64,000 bases of DNA from a virus (IMGVR_UViG_3300033141_006329:124001-188000); one strand, 5' to 3'. Shown: positions 33,477-41,738, numbered from the stretch's first letter. The notes: generated by a model from the sequence alone, not told the origin. Made by a program: numbers and translations.

Positions 33477-33909
33477 ACTGACATCCTCCCTTATAAAAAA
33501 TATCAAAAAGAATATGTAGAGAAGTATGTGCATTATATACTTTTCTGACCCCAGTAAAATCAAAACGATCTATAGGAAATCTATCAATATGCACTAATGC
33601 ACTTCGGCCTATTTCCAATATTTCCCCATGAAACTTGTCATTAATTGGTTTGAATAATATGGACAATATTGTAGTTCTTGGAGATGGCTCATCTTGATTA
33701 TAACCCCATTTTCTTGTAGGATTTACCTTAGAGATATCCAACATCGATATGAATATATACACTATATGTGGTCTGCATACAATACCTGCCTCTAATGTGT
33801 AACCATTGTATTTTCTCTGATATCTGCCAGAAGTTTTGTTCCATTTTATCTCACCCTCTTTTAAGGTCAGATAAGAATAATCAAATATATCAACATACAA
33901 ACTTTTCAT
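33469..33909 (-). CDS. Array-family small protein
   Basis: A 146-aa protein: MKSLYVDIFDYSYLTLKEGE, a strand-rich half (YTLEAGIVCRPHIVYIFISM), ILFKPINDKFHGEILEIGRS and an ending LHILFDIFYKGGCQYD. Its ATG overlaps the LRR gene's stop (GAATTATGA). AAGGGAGG in its end serves the gene at 33476. Function unknown. Confidence 0.78.
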   Translation of the reverse strand: MKSLYVDIFDYSYLTLKEGEIKWNKTSGRYQRKYNGYTLEAGIVCRPHIVYIFISMLDISKVNPTRKWGYNQDEPSPRTTILSILFKPINDKFHGEILEIGRSALVHIDRFPIDRFDFTGVRKVYNAHTSLHILFDIFYKGGCQYD

Positions 33910-34880
33910 AATTCAACTCCTTCATACATAAAATCAATATCATGATATTCAAAGTAACTATATTTTTCTAGTGTGCGCATGAATTGTTGTTCACCACCGA
34001 CTGCAAACAATGCTACAACGAAATCCTTTGCTGTTCTGATGTCAAAGTTTTTTAACACAGCAATATTTAAAAGAGATGTTGAACTTAGTCGCTTGGTATA
34101 TGTCAACTCAAAACAGCCAGGATATTTGTATAAATTAATAGATAATACGCGATGGTCGTAACTCGTGCAATTATCATACCACTCATCGCCAAATGCCGTG
34201 CCCCCGACACTCTTAAGCTTTTGAAGTTTACCTTCCTTAGTCAAAGATAATAATTTGGCAAATGTATTTACATCGTACCGACCATTAAACGTTTCTATAT
34301 TTTTTAATTTCGAAAGAGGTTCATAAGGAATATCTAATCTCTTATTGAAATCAACACTAAGATATTCTAAATTTTCTAACTTGCCTAGAGTATTCACAGA
34401 AGTTGCCGCACCACCATACAAATAAAGATGTTTTAACGACCTAAGATTTTTTAAGAAAGACATATCCATAATCTCACCGTTATTTAAAGATAAATATAGC
34501 GATTGTAATTGATTCAATTTCCCAATGTGCGACACACAACCAGAACAATTTGTAATTTTCAAAAAAGTCAGATTTGGAAGTAAAGATAAGAAAGGTTTAT
34601 CCCCTAAATCGAAATTTCTCATGGTGAGAGATTTTAAATTACTTAAAGTATTTATATTACTGAGATCCCATTTATCAATGCAATAATTTGCCCCTGATAT
34701 ACTCAATTCTGTCAGAGATTTAAAATATGGTAATATATTCGATAAATCTCTATTATTGCATAATCCAATGCTATCTATATGTTTCAAATGAATAGGTAGG
34801 ATGGTTCCATTTTTTGATAACCCGTTCTTTTTTCTTATCAACCTTCTTGCACTAAGTCCTTCAATGTTTAAACTCTTCAC
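33906..34880 (-). CDS. Leucine-rich-repeat protein fused to array-family domain
   Basis: A 324-aa protein. Residues about 25-210 are leucine-rich repeats (LPYFKSLTELSISGANY, LSNLKSLTMRN, LPNLTFLKITNC, LNQLQSLYLSL, LRSLKHLYLYGG, LENLEYLSVDF). Residues about 230-324 are a YFEYHDIDFMYEGVEL-type array domain (INLYKYPGCFELTY, VLKNFDIRTAKDFVVALFAV). LRRs usually bind proteins, so the fusion suggests the array domain works with a protein partner. Coupled by overlaps on both sides. No signal peptide seen. Confidence 0.85.
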   Translation of the reverse strand: MKSLNIEGLSARRLIRKKNGLSKNGTILPIHLKHIDSIGLCNNRDLSNILPYFKSLTELSISGANYCIDKWDLSNINTLSNLKSLTMRNFDLGDKPFLSLLPNLTFLKITNCSGCVSHIGKLNQLQSLYLSLNNGEIMDMSFLKNLRSLKHLYLYGGAATSVNTLGKLENLEYLSVDFNKRLDIPYEPLSKLKNIETFNGRYDVNTFAKLLSLTKEGKLQKLKSVGGTAFGDEWYDNCTSYDHRVLSINLYKYPGCFELTYTKRLSSTSLLNIAVLKNFDIRTAKDFVVALFAVGGEQQFMRTLEKYSYFEYHDIDFMYEGVEL

Positions 34881-35200
34881 AATTCAAATCCTCCCTCATT
34901 CATAATCTCTAATACGTCATATAGATCATAATGATCCCCGTTTTTCCTGTTCATGACATCAACCAAATTCTTTATGCTTCTTGTTTCCATAAATGAGGAT
35001 AATATTTTGGCTAATTCGTTGTCAAATCTTTTCGGCATATTGTAAAAATATAGTTTAAGAAATCTTCCACCCCTACTCAGATATACAAGTCTATGATTTG
35101 AAAATGTAAATGACCCAACCCATAAAGAACTTTTCCGATTATTACTTGATATCATATCAGAATGTTTTCCCACACTGCTTTCCTTCCAAATCAATTTCAT
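34877..35200 (-). CDS. Array-family small protein
   Basis: A 107-aa protein: SSLWVGSFTFSNHRLVYLSR, LKLYFYNMPKRFDNELAKIL, YDLYDVLEIMNEGGFEL. It has the standard family layout with an ATGA overlap onto the LRR gene's start. GAGGGAGG in the end is the LRR gene's ribosome site. Function unknown. Confidence 0.8.
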   Translation of the reverse strand: MKLIWKESSVGKHSDMISSNNRKSSLWVGSFTFSNHRLVYLSRGGRFLKLYFYNMPKRFDNELAKILSSFMETRSIKNLVDVMNRKNGDHYDLYDVLEIMNEGGFEL

Positions 35201-35565
35201 ACCCAGACTCCCTCAAAATAAAATTGTTGTACAAGATGTTCTACAATACATACAGATATTCTTGTATTTGTTTTAATATTTTTTATTAACTCAAGATTCT
35301 CCTCGATAATTATAAAAGGTTGTAGTATATCCATTATCTCACAGTAGAATATATCATTTCCAATATCAAATAAGAAGTATGCACTAGTACTACCATCATA
35401 ACTTATTCTTGCCCACCATGTTTCAGGGGATATTGTACTTAAAGATATGGTAGCATTTACATTAAATTTAGAATTGGTTCTATATGTAATATAACGTTTC
35501 CTGCTATTGTTATTACTATAAGATTTGATTGTCCATGTTATACCATTTCGTTTGAAACGATTCAT
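35197..35565 (-). CDS. Array-family small protein (first of the block)
   Basis: A 122-aa protein from the ATG at 35565 (MNRFKRNGITWTIKSYSN) with TGGGAGACCTT upstream. It contains WWARISYDGSTSAYFLFDIG and IFYCEIMDILQPFIII, and ends IVEHLVQQFYFEGVWV. It is the most upstream member of the block, 105 bases after the ligA terminator, so a promoter for the array could lie between 35566 and 35670; no GGACAAAC motif is there. Confidence 0.78.
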   Translation of the reverse strand: MNRFKRNGITWTIKSYSNNNSRKRYITYRTNSKFNVNATISLSTISPETWWARISYDGSTSAYFLFDIGNDIFYCEIMDILQPFIIIEENLELIKNIKTNTRISVCIVEHLVQQFYFEGVWV

Positions 35566-35670
35566 AAGGTCTCCCAAAAAAATTAAAACTAATAATCCGT
35601 AATTTCTCATTAAAAGAAATTCCCCGCCACGATAATGACAGGGAAATAATATATTATCACATGATATGAT

Positions 35671-35701
35671 ATAAAAGGGCTCTACCCCTGAATAGAACCC
35701 T
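35671..35701 (-). terminator. Intrinsic terminator after DNA ligase
   Basis: On the - strand AGGGTTCTA pairs with TAGAGCCCT around an 8-base loop and is followed by TTTTAT. It separates ligA from the small-gene array. Confidence 0.7.
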
Positions 35702-35722
35702 GATTATAAACAGATTGAAATA

Positions 35723-37516
35723 CTAACCAATCATTTCCATAAATGCATCCAGCGTCACTACAGGCACATTATATTTTATAGCCTTATCAATTTTACCCGA
35801 TGTAAAATCTGAGTCGGGTTTAACTAATAATGATAGAGTCTTAGTAACAGATTTAGAAGGTGACCATCCCCACACCTCTGCTAATTTGTGATAATGCGCT
35901 TTCTTTTTAGGAAATGTTCCTGTAAAACAAATTGTTTTTACTTCCATGTTTATTTCCTCCTTTTTGCGAATTTTTAATATGCTTTTTAACGCATCGATAT
36001 AATTCCCTAATATATTTAAACTCAGGAAAATTTCCCCTGAGCGTTCTATACCAATGCCCTCAATTTCCATTAATTCATCTGTTGACATTTTCCTCAGATC
36101 CGATAAAGAACGAGTTTTGAGGACAGATTCACTCATTCTTATCCCAACGCCCTCAATATTAAGAGAGGCGAGGATTTGCCATTCATATACTCCATTGTCT
36201 ATAACCTTATGTATTTCATCATATAGGTTTTGAGCCGAACTATTTGCAAATCCATCCAGCTCCAAAATATCTTCTTTAGTGAGATTAAAAATATCAATCA
36301 GACTGTTACAGTCCTTATTGTCTATTAATTTTTTCAGGGTGGGTTCTCCTAATCTCTCTATGCCTATACGAACAACAGAATCAGAGAGGCATTGTAATAG
36401 CTTACCAGTACACTCATCGTTACTACATCTCAATACAGGCTCGTCATATATGACTTTTTCACCACAAGCAGGACACATGTCCAGTTTTATCTCAATTCTA
36501 TTCTTGCCTGGAATAACTTTTTGGACATCAGGAATTATATCACCACATCGTTCGACTATGATCTCATCCCCTATATGTATATCGTTATCCAATACATACT
36601 TATAGTTATGAAGATTGACATTAGATACTATGACTCCACTAATCTCTACAGGCTCAACTTTGCCTACGGGGGTAATAACATTCTTTCCCGAACTCCAGAA
36701 TATATCTATCAACTTAGTTCTACCTGTAGGGTTTTTGAATTTTAGTGCCATCTGCCCTTTTGGATGATGAGAGGTTGCGCCTAAAGATTTAGAATATTCC
36801 TCATCATGCAATTTAATGACCAGACCATCTGTGGGATATTTATTCATGATAGCTTTTTGTATCAAAGTATTCCAATCTAATTTGGCCATGTGTTTATATT
36901 TCACAGATAGATTGACATGATTAAATGGAACAAAGGTTAATATTTTTCCTAAAGAATCATCTATATCATCTCTATTAAACAAACCAGCACACGCGTTCCT
37001 AGGAGTCTTATATGCCTCACCATTTTTTCTACAGATCTTATCTCGTATTCGATCAAAATCTTTAAGGGTCATAACAATCTCACCGACAACATATTTGGGA
37101 TTTTCATTGCCCTCAAATTTGATTATTGGTAATTTATCGGATATATTCACACCTATATATCCGTTACCTCTTGTCGATAAAACACCAGCATTAAACTCAC
37201 CAGTTGCTCCATCCAATTTTAATTGAATGTCAAATAATTCATTATCGGTCCTCGCTGTTTTTCCACACCATTCTAATATTTCATTTACAGAATATTTTTT
37301 GGCTAATGATAGCATAGGATTTTTATGTGTAATCTTACCTGCTGGTATGGATACAGGTGTATTAATCTCATTTAATAGAGGATGTTTTGGATCAATTGCT
37401 CGCAACTCTTCTACCAGTACATCATACTCTGAATCAGATATGTTCGAGTCATCATCCTCCCAATATAGGCGATCGTGATAGGTAATTAATCTTTCTAATT
37501 CTTCTTTTCTATTCAT
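35723..37516 (-). CDS. ligA: NAD-dependent DNA ligase
   Basis: A 597-aa enzyme that seals nicks in DNA using NAD. Domain order is complete: the Ia NAD-binding segment (YHDRLYWEDDDSNISDSEYD), the adenylation lysine in LKLDGATG (Lys100), an OB fold, a four-Cys zinc finger (CPACGEKV, CSNDECTGK), helix-hairpin-helix segments (DILELDGFANSSAQNL, LMEIEGIGI) and a C-terminal BRCT domain (KTICFTGTFPKKKAHYHKL). It is about 70 residues shorter than typical bacterial LigA. A replication or repair role in the phage is expected. Confidence 0.93.
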   Translation of the reverse strand: MNRKEELERLITYHDRLYWEDDDSNISDSEYDVLVEELRAIDPKHPLLNEINTPVSIPAGKITHKNPMLSLAKKYSVNEILEWCGKTARTDNELFDIQLKLDGATGEFNAGVLSTRGNGYIGVNISDKLPIIKFEGNENPKYVVGEIVMTLKDFDRIRDKICRKNGEAYKTPRNACAGLFNRDDIDDSLGKILTFVPFNHVNLSVKYKHMAKLDWNTLIQKAIMNKYPTDGLVIKLHDEEYSKSLGATSHHPKGQMALKFKNPTGRTKLIDIFWSSGKNVITPVGKVEPVEISGVIVSNVNLHNYKYVLDNDIHIGDEIIVERCGDIIPDVQKVIPGKNRIEIKLDMCPACGEKVIYDEPVLRCSNDECTGKLLQCLSDSVVRIGIERLGEPTLKKLIDNKDCNSLIDIFNLTKEDILELDGFANSSAQNLYDEIHKVIDNGVYEWQILASLNIEGVGIRMSESVLKTRSLSDLRKMSTDELMEIEGIGIERSGEIFLSLNILGNYIDALKSILKIRKKEEINMEVKTICFTGTFPKKKAHYHKLAEVWGWSPSKSVTKTLSLLVKPDSDFTSGKIDKAIKYNVPVVTLDAFMEMIG

Positions 37517-37528
37517 ATTTTTCTCCTT

Positions 37529-37798
37529 TTAATCAGGGTATTTCCCTTTTTGTATGTCCTCAACACTTCTAGACTTTTCTTTTTCCTTAGCCTCACATTC
37601 TTTTTTAGAACAACCTTTCTTAGCATAGTCGTTGCAATAAAACCCTGCCCCTTTAAAAATTATACCTGTACCACCTGTAATAATCCTTCTTATTTCCTCA
37701 CCACATTTTGGACAAATTGTTAGAGGTTCTTCAACCATTTTTTGGAATATCTCAAATTGGTATCCGCATCCTTCACATTTATAATCATAATTTGGCAT
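37529..37798 (-). CDS. FmdB-like zinc-ribbon protein
   Basis: An 89-aa protein. The opening MPNYDYKCEGCGYQFEIFQK and CPKCGEEIRRIITG form the CxxC...CxxC ribbon of the FmdB family. The tail (FYCNDYAKKGCSKKECEAKE) adds three more Cys. The family's exact role is unclear (a regulator in some bacteria). It lies 12 bases upstream of ligA in the same transcript. Confidence 0.8.
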   Translation of the reverse strand: MPNYDYKCEGCGYQFEIFQKMVEEPLTICPKCGEEIRRIITGGTGIIFKGAGFYCNDYAKKGCSKKECEAKEKEKSRSVEDIQKGKYPD

Positions 37799-38027
37799 TC
37801 GATTTCTCCTTATTGATAATTGAACCTACAATGGCTCCATATGTAACACAGCATAAACATGCTACTATGAAAGGAAACCAAGGTATGCCATTGTTCTTCG
37901 TGGTACATAGCCACCCAATATATATGGGCGCACCTATAGCAGCAGGTATAAAAAGGTATCTATCCTTTCCTGTAGTTTTGTATTTTCTTGCGGGCCAAAT
38001 AACAATATCCTTTAATTTTTTAAGCAT
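37785..38027 (-). CDS. Small membrane protein
   Basis: An 80-aa protein from the ATG at 38027 (MLKKLKDIVIWPARKYKTTG), which overlaps the upstream gene's stop. Two hydrophobic segments: YLFIPAAIGAPIYIGWL and FIVACLCCVTYGAIVGSI. It ends INKEKSNAKL, like the ending INKEKENA of its upstream neighbour. Function unknown. Confidence 0.72.
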   Translation of the reverse strand: MLKKLKDIVIWPARKYKTTGKDRYLFIPAAIGAPIYIGWLCTTKNNGIPWFPFIVACLCCVTYGAIVGSIINKEKSNAKL

Positions 38028-38259
38028 TTTCTTTCTCCTTATTGATAAGATATTTGCACATTTGCGGGTAAAAGAATGCAAATACATACCATATCCCCAT
38101 AAACGAAATGGAAAATAATCTTTCATCAAATATACCAAATATCACAAACACACAAATAGGCGGGACAAAGACAAATATTAAAAATAATAATATCTCTATG
38201 TAAGTGGTTCTGGCCCCTGTAAATTTTCTCCAATACCAAGTAAACATCTTTTTAAACAT
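38020..38259 (-). CDS. Small membrane protein
   Basis: A 79-aa protein with a basic N-terminus (MFKKMFTWYWRKFTGARTTY) and two or three membrane segments (ILLFLIFVFVPPICVFVIFG; ISFMGIWYVFAFFYP). The ending NKEKENA encodes AAGGAGAAAG, the ribosome site for the next gene. Probably an early membrane protein; function unknown. Confidence 0.72.
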   Translation of the reverse strand: MFKKMFTWYWRKFTGARTTYIEILLFLIFVFVPPICVFVIFGIFDERLFSISFMGIWYVFAFFYPQMCKYLINKEKENA

Positions 38260-38782
38260 TCTGCTCCTCCTTTATTTTTTGAATATATGGTTTTAATTCC
38301 TCAAACGATACGGGTTTATAATCCCAAACATCTACTCCCACATTTATTACATTTTTTTGAATTTTAAACAGATCGTGTACATGGGCACATATAAAAATCT
38401 TAGATCTGTCAATACAACTCAAGGCAGGATCATGACACAATATTAAATCAATACCATCAATAGTAATTTCTAAACTTGTATGTACACTCCGAAACCCTAT
38501 ATTATTTACATATGAAAAAGGTTTAAGGGTATCATGATTTCCCAATATTAAAATTTTTATTCCTTTTAATTTTCTAATAACCGACTGATAATAATTCATA
38601 TGTTGGTTTGATCTGAGACTTAAATCACCAACAATATAAACAGTATCATCTTTTCCAACGACCTCATTATGATTTTTTATTAAAGCTTTGTCCATCTCTT
38701 CGCTGGTTTTGTATGGGCGATTACAATACAGAATTGCATTGTAATGACCATAGTGTGGATCCGCCGTAAAGTATATACTCAT
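38252..38782 (-). CDS. Metallophosphoesterase
   Basis: A 176-aa calcineurin-like phosphoesterase from the ATG at 38782 (MSIYFTADPHYGH), with GGAGAGAGGATA upstream. Metal-binding motifs are in order: DPHYGH, GDLSLR, GNHD, CHDP and HVH. The substrate cannot be told from sequence; phage relatives act on nucleotides or nucleic acid ends. It is the first gene of the - strand block, facing the structural operon at 38917. Confidence 0.85.
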   Translation of the reverse strand: MSIYFTADPHYGHYNAILYCNRPYKTSEEMDKALIKNHNEVVGKDDTVYIVGDLSLRSNQHMNYYQSVIRKLKGIKILILGNHDTLKPFSYVNNIGFRSVHTSLEITIDGIDLILCHDPALSCIDRSKIFICAHVHDLFKIQKNVINVGVDVWDYKPVSFEELKPYIQKIKEEQNV

Positions 38783-38871
38783 TATCCTCTCTCCTTTCTT
38801 TAAAAATAAAATTAGCAAACAAGGTTCTTCATTCATAATTTAATATATATAGTTGAACCGCATATTAGGTA

Positions 38872-38889
38872 GGACAAACTATAAAGAAA
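38872..38889 (+). promoter_or_regulatory. Late motif GGACAAACTATAAAGAAA
   Basis: A good copy of the repeated motif in the divergent intergenic region, 45 bases before the ATG at 38917, with TTAGGAGGG following. It points to the + strand structural operon. Confidence 0.6.
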
Positions 38890-38916
38890 ACATTGAATTA
38901 GGAGGGTATATGTATT

Positions 38917-40164
38917 ATGGGGTTTTGTCCTTTTTTATCATTGAGAAAAATAATACAAGTGAATGTTGCACCAAGGACAATTGGTGGTAGCATCACAAGA
39001 GATAATGGGAGTACGGTAACGTCGTGGATTCCAGGAACAGAAGAAGCTGTTTATAAACCCACATCTATTTCTGCTGCTATAGACACAGTAGATTACAATT
39101 CGGCTATAACATATGAACCTTGTCAAACTACAGCATGTCAATTATGGGATGATAAAAATAGTAGATGTGGCGCAAGAAGTTCAGATTTTATATACAATGG
39201 CAACACAGTTGAATCTGATGCAATAGTTAATATTATAAAAGCTGTAGTAGGTTCATACAGTCAAATAACTTCAGGTAATACATTGGTCCAAGAATTTCAA
39301 GATGTTGTAGGAAAAAGCACAGAGCAAGATAATTCAAGTAGTTTATATAAATATCTTCAGGATGTTATAGGAACACATGCTGAGAAAGATGGTATTAATA
39401 ATTCAACTAGTCTAATAAACTATCTACAGGATGTTGTAGGAAAAAATGCAGATAAGGATAATGATAAAAGTCTGTTATCATTCCTATCATCAATATTAGG
39501 GGCAAATACAGATAAGGATTCTGGTAATTCTTTTCTTAAACAGTTTACAGAAATAGTAGGATCAATAACAGACAAAGATGTAGCATCAGCTGATTGGGGA
39601 ATTTTAACCAGTCTCCTGAGTACATTCAGATTAACACATGTACCATCTGGAGAAGCACCCGCACCCTCAACACTGATAATGGAATTTTTAAATAAAACAG
39701 ATGCAGATAAGGTGGATTTTAGTTCATTGGGAGTTTCGGGTAGTATATATGGTCACGAGTTTATGATATATGAATCAAACCCGGATGATTTACCACCCAT
39801 ACTTAAAACGATACAGGAACATCCAGATTTTAAAACAGATGATATAGTAGATTTAGCAAATAGTAATTGTTCAGTGACTAATACTGTACCAGGGCATGAT
39901 AGTACTGATGAATGGGAATATACAATAGAAGCGACTGATGGTACAACAGATTTTGTAGTTGATGGTATAACTACGGATATGTATGTATTCGTTGAAAGCA
40001 TAAATAAAGTGGGAACCATAACTGAAGTTGCTCCGGATAGTGTTGCTACAAAATTAAAAATAAATATGGGCGTATATGATATTGATCCTTTACCAAACCT
40101 GTCATATTTCTTTATAGCAGGTAGGAAAAGAATATCATTTGCAGAATATGAATCCATGTTTTGA
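38917..40164 (+). CDS. Virion structural protein with 24-aa repeats
   Basis: A 415-aa protein. The N-terminal 90 aa contain CQTTACQLWDDKNSRCG. Residues about 125-215 hold four or five repeats of about 24 aa (FQDVVGKSTEQDNSSSLYKY, LQDVIGTHAEKDG, LQDVVGKNADKDN, TEIVGSITDKD), probably helical. The C-terminal part has a beta domain (EATDGTTDFVVDGITTDMYVF) like that in the protein at 10911. An ATG at 38910 is in another frame and gives only a short peptide. Likely tail or baseplate; not identified further. Confidence 0.65.
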   Translation: MGFCPFLSLRKIIQVNVAPRTIGGSITRDNGSTVTSWIPGTEEAVYKPTSISAAIDTVDYNSAITYEPCQTTACQLWDDKNSRCGARSSDFIYNGNTVESDAIVNIIKAVVGSYSQITSGNTLVQEFQDVVGKSTEQDNSSSLYKYLQDVIGTHAEKDGINNSTSLINYLQDVVGKNADKDNDKSLLSFLSSILGANTDKDSGNSFLKQFTEIVGSITDKDVASADWGILTSLLSTFRLTHVPSGEAPAPSTLIMEFLNKTDADKVDFSSLGVSGSIYGHEFMIYESNPDDLPPILKTIQEHPDFKTDDIVDLANSNCSVTNTVPGHDSTDEWEYTIEATDGTTDFVVDGITTDMYVFVESINKVGTITEVAPDSVATKLKINMGVYDIDPLPNLSYFFIAGRKRISFAEYESMF

Positions 40165-40179
40165 TAAGGATAATATAAT

Positions 40180-40494
40180 ATGCCAGCAAATAGTAGATTG
40201 TTCGATCTATATGCAGGGGTAACACCATTACCTCCCCATCCACCAATCCCGCCTCCACCAATGGTCGGAGCAATAATAGCATTATGTTCAGGCGATCATA
40301 CAGTAGAATCTTTTAGTCAAGCCACTATCGGAAGTATGGGGTTGGACAACTGTATGATTCATGTGACATTCATAGTAGCAGGAAGCGGGACATCTAAAAC
40401 AAACGGGAAAGCAAAAGCTCGTGTTGGAGATCCTGTTGTCGGTGGTACTATAGGGGTAATGGTAACAGGCGCAGGGACAGAACAGACAGGATGA
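40180..40494 (+). CDS. PAAR-like baseplate spike tip protein
   Basis: A 104-aa protein. The proline-rich start (PLPPHPPIPPPPMVG) is followed by GSGTSKTNGKAKARVGDPVVGGTIG, matching the PAAR pattern in which a modified NGKPAARVGDP repeat builds the metal-capped tip. Such proteins, like T4 gp5.4, sharpen the spike that pierces the host membrane. It lies 15 bases after the previous structural gene. Confidence 0.72.
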   Translation: MPANSRLFDLYAGVTPLPPHPPIPPPPMVGAIIALCSGDHTVESFSQATIGSMGLDNCMIHVTFIVAGSGTSKTNGKAKARVGDPVVGGTIGVMVTGAGTEQTG

Positions 40495-40582
40495 TGATAA
40501 TCATCTCAGCCACACATATTAACAAACCAATCTATCTTTAAAAATAATAAGCGTTTAGATAGTGCGCTTTGAGAGGAAAGTT

Positions 40583-41383
40583 ATGAACATGTATCAAGAA
40601 AAATTTGTAGCAGTGGTTAAATGTAATGGAAAAATTATGAGAGAAAGGGATGGAGTTATATCCTTACCATTTGGATCAGAATATTCTATATTATTAAAAA
40701 ATCTTAATACAGTAAAAGCATCTGTAGATATATCTGTAGATAGTATGGATGTGGTTGATGGTCATTCTATTTTAATAGAACCTGAAAAATCTGTAGAGTT
40801 AGAAGGATTTATGAGAGGATCTGTTGCGAGGAATAGATTCAAATTTATAAATAAAACTAAGGAAATATCTGAATATAGGGGTGATAGAATAGATGATGGG
40901 TTAATACGAGTAGAGGTTACATTTGAGAAGAAAATAGAAAAAACAATTACAATATCAGATGGTACTTATTATACTTATTATCCTCCAGTTTATAATCATT
41001 TTACATGGACAGATGGTGGAAGTGGCAGTACTGGTGGTTTATTATCAGAAATGGATTTTTCGATCTCTAATACATGTAGTACCAAATTGGGATCAGGTCA
41101 TGTATCATGTAGTGCCGCCCAGAGTGACATGAGCGAGCCATTATCAGATGAGGGTATAACAGTTAAAGGATCTTCTTGTAATCAAGCATTCGCCCCGGCA
41201 TCAATAGGAATGTTGGAAGATAATTCCTCAGTTATAATATTACAGTTGAGTGGTTATAATGCTGAGGGTATTAAAGTAAAAAGTCCTATAACAGTTAACA
41301 CCAAGATAACATGTGAAACCTGCGGTAAGGGTTCCAAATCTAATTTAAAATTTTGTGGGAATTGTGGAACCTCACTAATATAG
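40583..41383 (+). CDS. Secondary structural protein with C-terminal zinc ribbon
   Basis: A 266-aa protein from the ATG at 40583 with GAGAGGAAAG upstream. Residues 25-75 (FGSEYSILLKNLNTVKASV, DSMDVVDGHSILIEPEKSVE) match a pattern seen in phage and bacterial proteins that carry an Ig-like fold. The end is a zinc ribbon (CETCGKGSKSNLKFCGNCG). The combination is unusual for a virion protein. Role unknown; its operon suggests baseplate or tail. Confidence 0.62.
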   Translation: MNMYQEKFVAVVKCNGKIMRERDGVISLPFGSEYSILLKNLNTVKASVDISVDSMDVVDGHSILIEPEKSVELEGFMRGSVARNRFKFINKTKEISEYRGDRIDDGLIRVEVTFEKKIEKTITISDGTYYTYYPPVYNHFTWTDGGSGSTGGLLSEMDFSISNTCSTKLGSGHVSCSAAQSDMSEPLSDEGITVKGSSCNQAFAPASIGMLEDNSSVIILQLSGYNAEGIKVKSPITVNTKITCETCGKGSKSNLKFCGNCGTSLI

Positions 41384-41459
41384 TACAATCTTGTGGCTGA
41401 GGTATTATTATATTTTTTGAGGATATTATTTTTTATAGTTAATTATCGGAGGATTAAAA

Positions 41460-41738
41460 ATGAAAGAACAAACCGTTAAACAATCTGAGGAATTAAAACA
41501 AGCAATAGAATCAAGGGATAAATTTTTACAAAGACATCCTAACCTAAAAATATTTCAAATGGAAATCGACAATGCTTTAGATAGGGTAAAGGACCCCTTA
41601 GAGAGATTGAGAATTCTATTCAAGTTAATAACTAAAAGAAATAATGAGCTACAGGAGGCAATAAACGAATACAAAATTGAATATACTTCATTACCTGAGG
41701 ATGTCAAGAAAGAAGTAGAACCTGTAACAATGTTGTGA
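41460..41738 (+). CDS. Unknown helical protein, 92 aa
   Basis: The sequence opens MKEQTVKQSEELKQAIESRD, then FLQRHPNLKIFQMEIDNALD, and is helical throughout. The opening resembles a small family with an RDxFLxxHPxLxxxQxEI signature, but I cannot name it. ATCGGAGGA precedes the ATG. The TnpB element begins at its stop codon, so the insertion left the frame intact. Confidence 0.6.
   Translation: MKEQTVKQSEELKQAIESRDKFLQRHPNLKIFQMEIDNALDRVKDPLERLRILFKLITKRNNELQEAINEYKIEYTSLPEDVKKEVEPVTML

Noticed and set aside
36279-37478. Several + strand frames opposite ligA
   Set aside because: They are antisense shadows of a clear enzyme gene, with no ribosome sites and low-complexity Ser/Ile/Leu-rich products.
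38910-38990. Alternative start ATG at 38910
   Set aside because: It is in another frame and gives only about 26 codons. The ATG at 38917 opens the 415-aa gene with a usable ribosome site.
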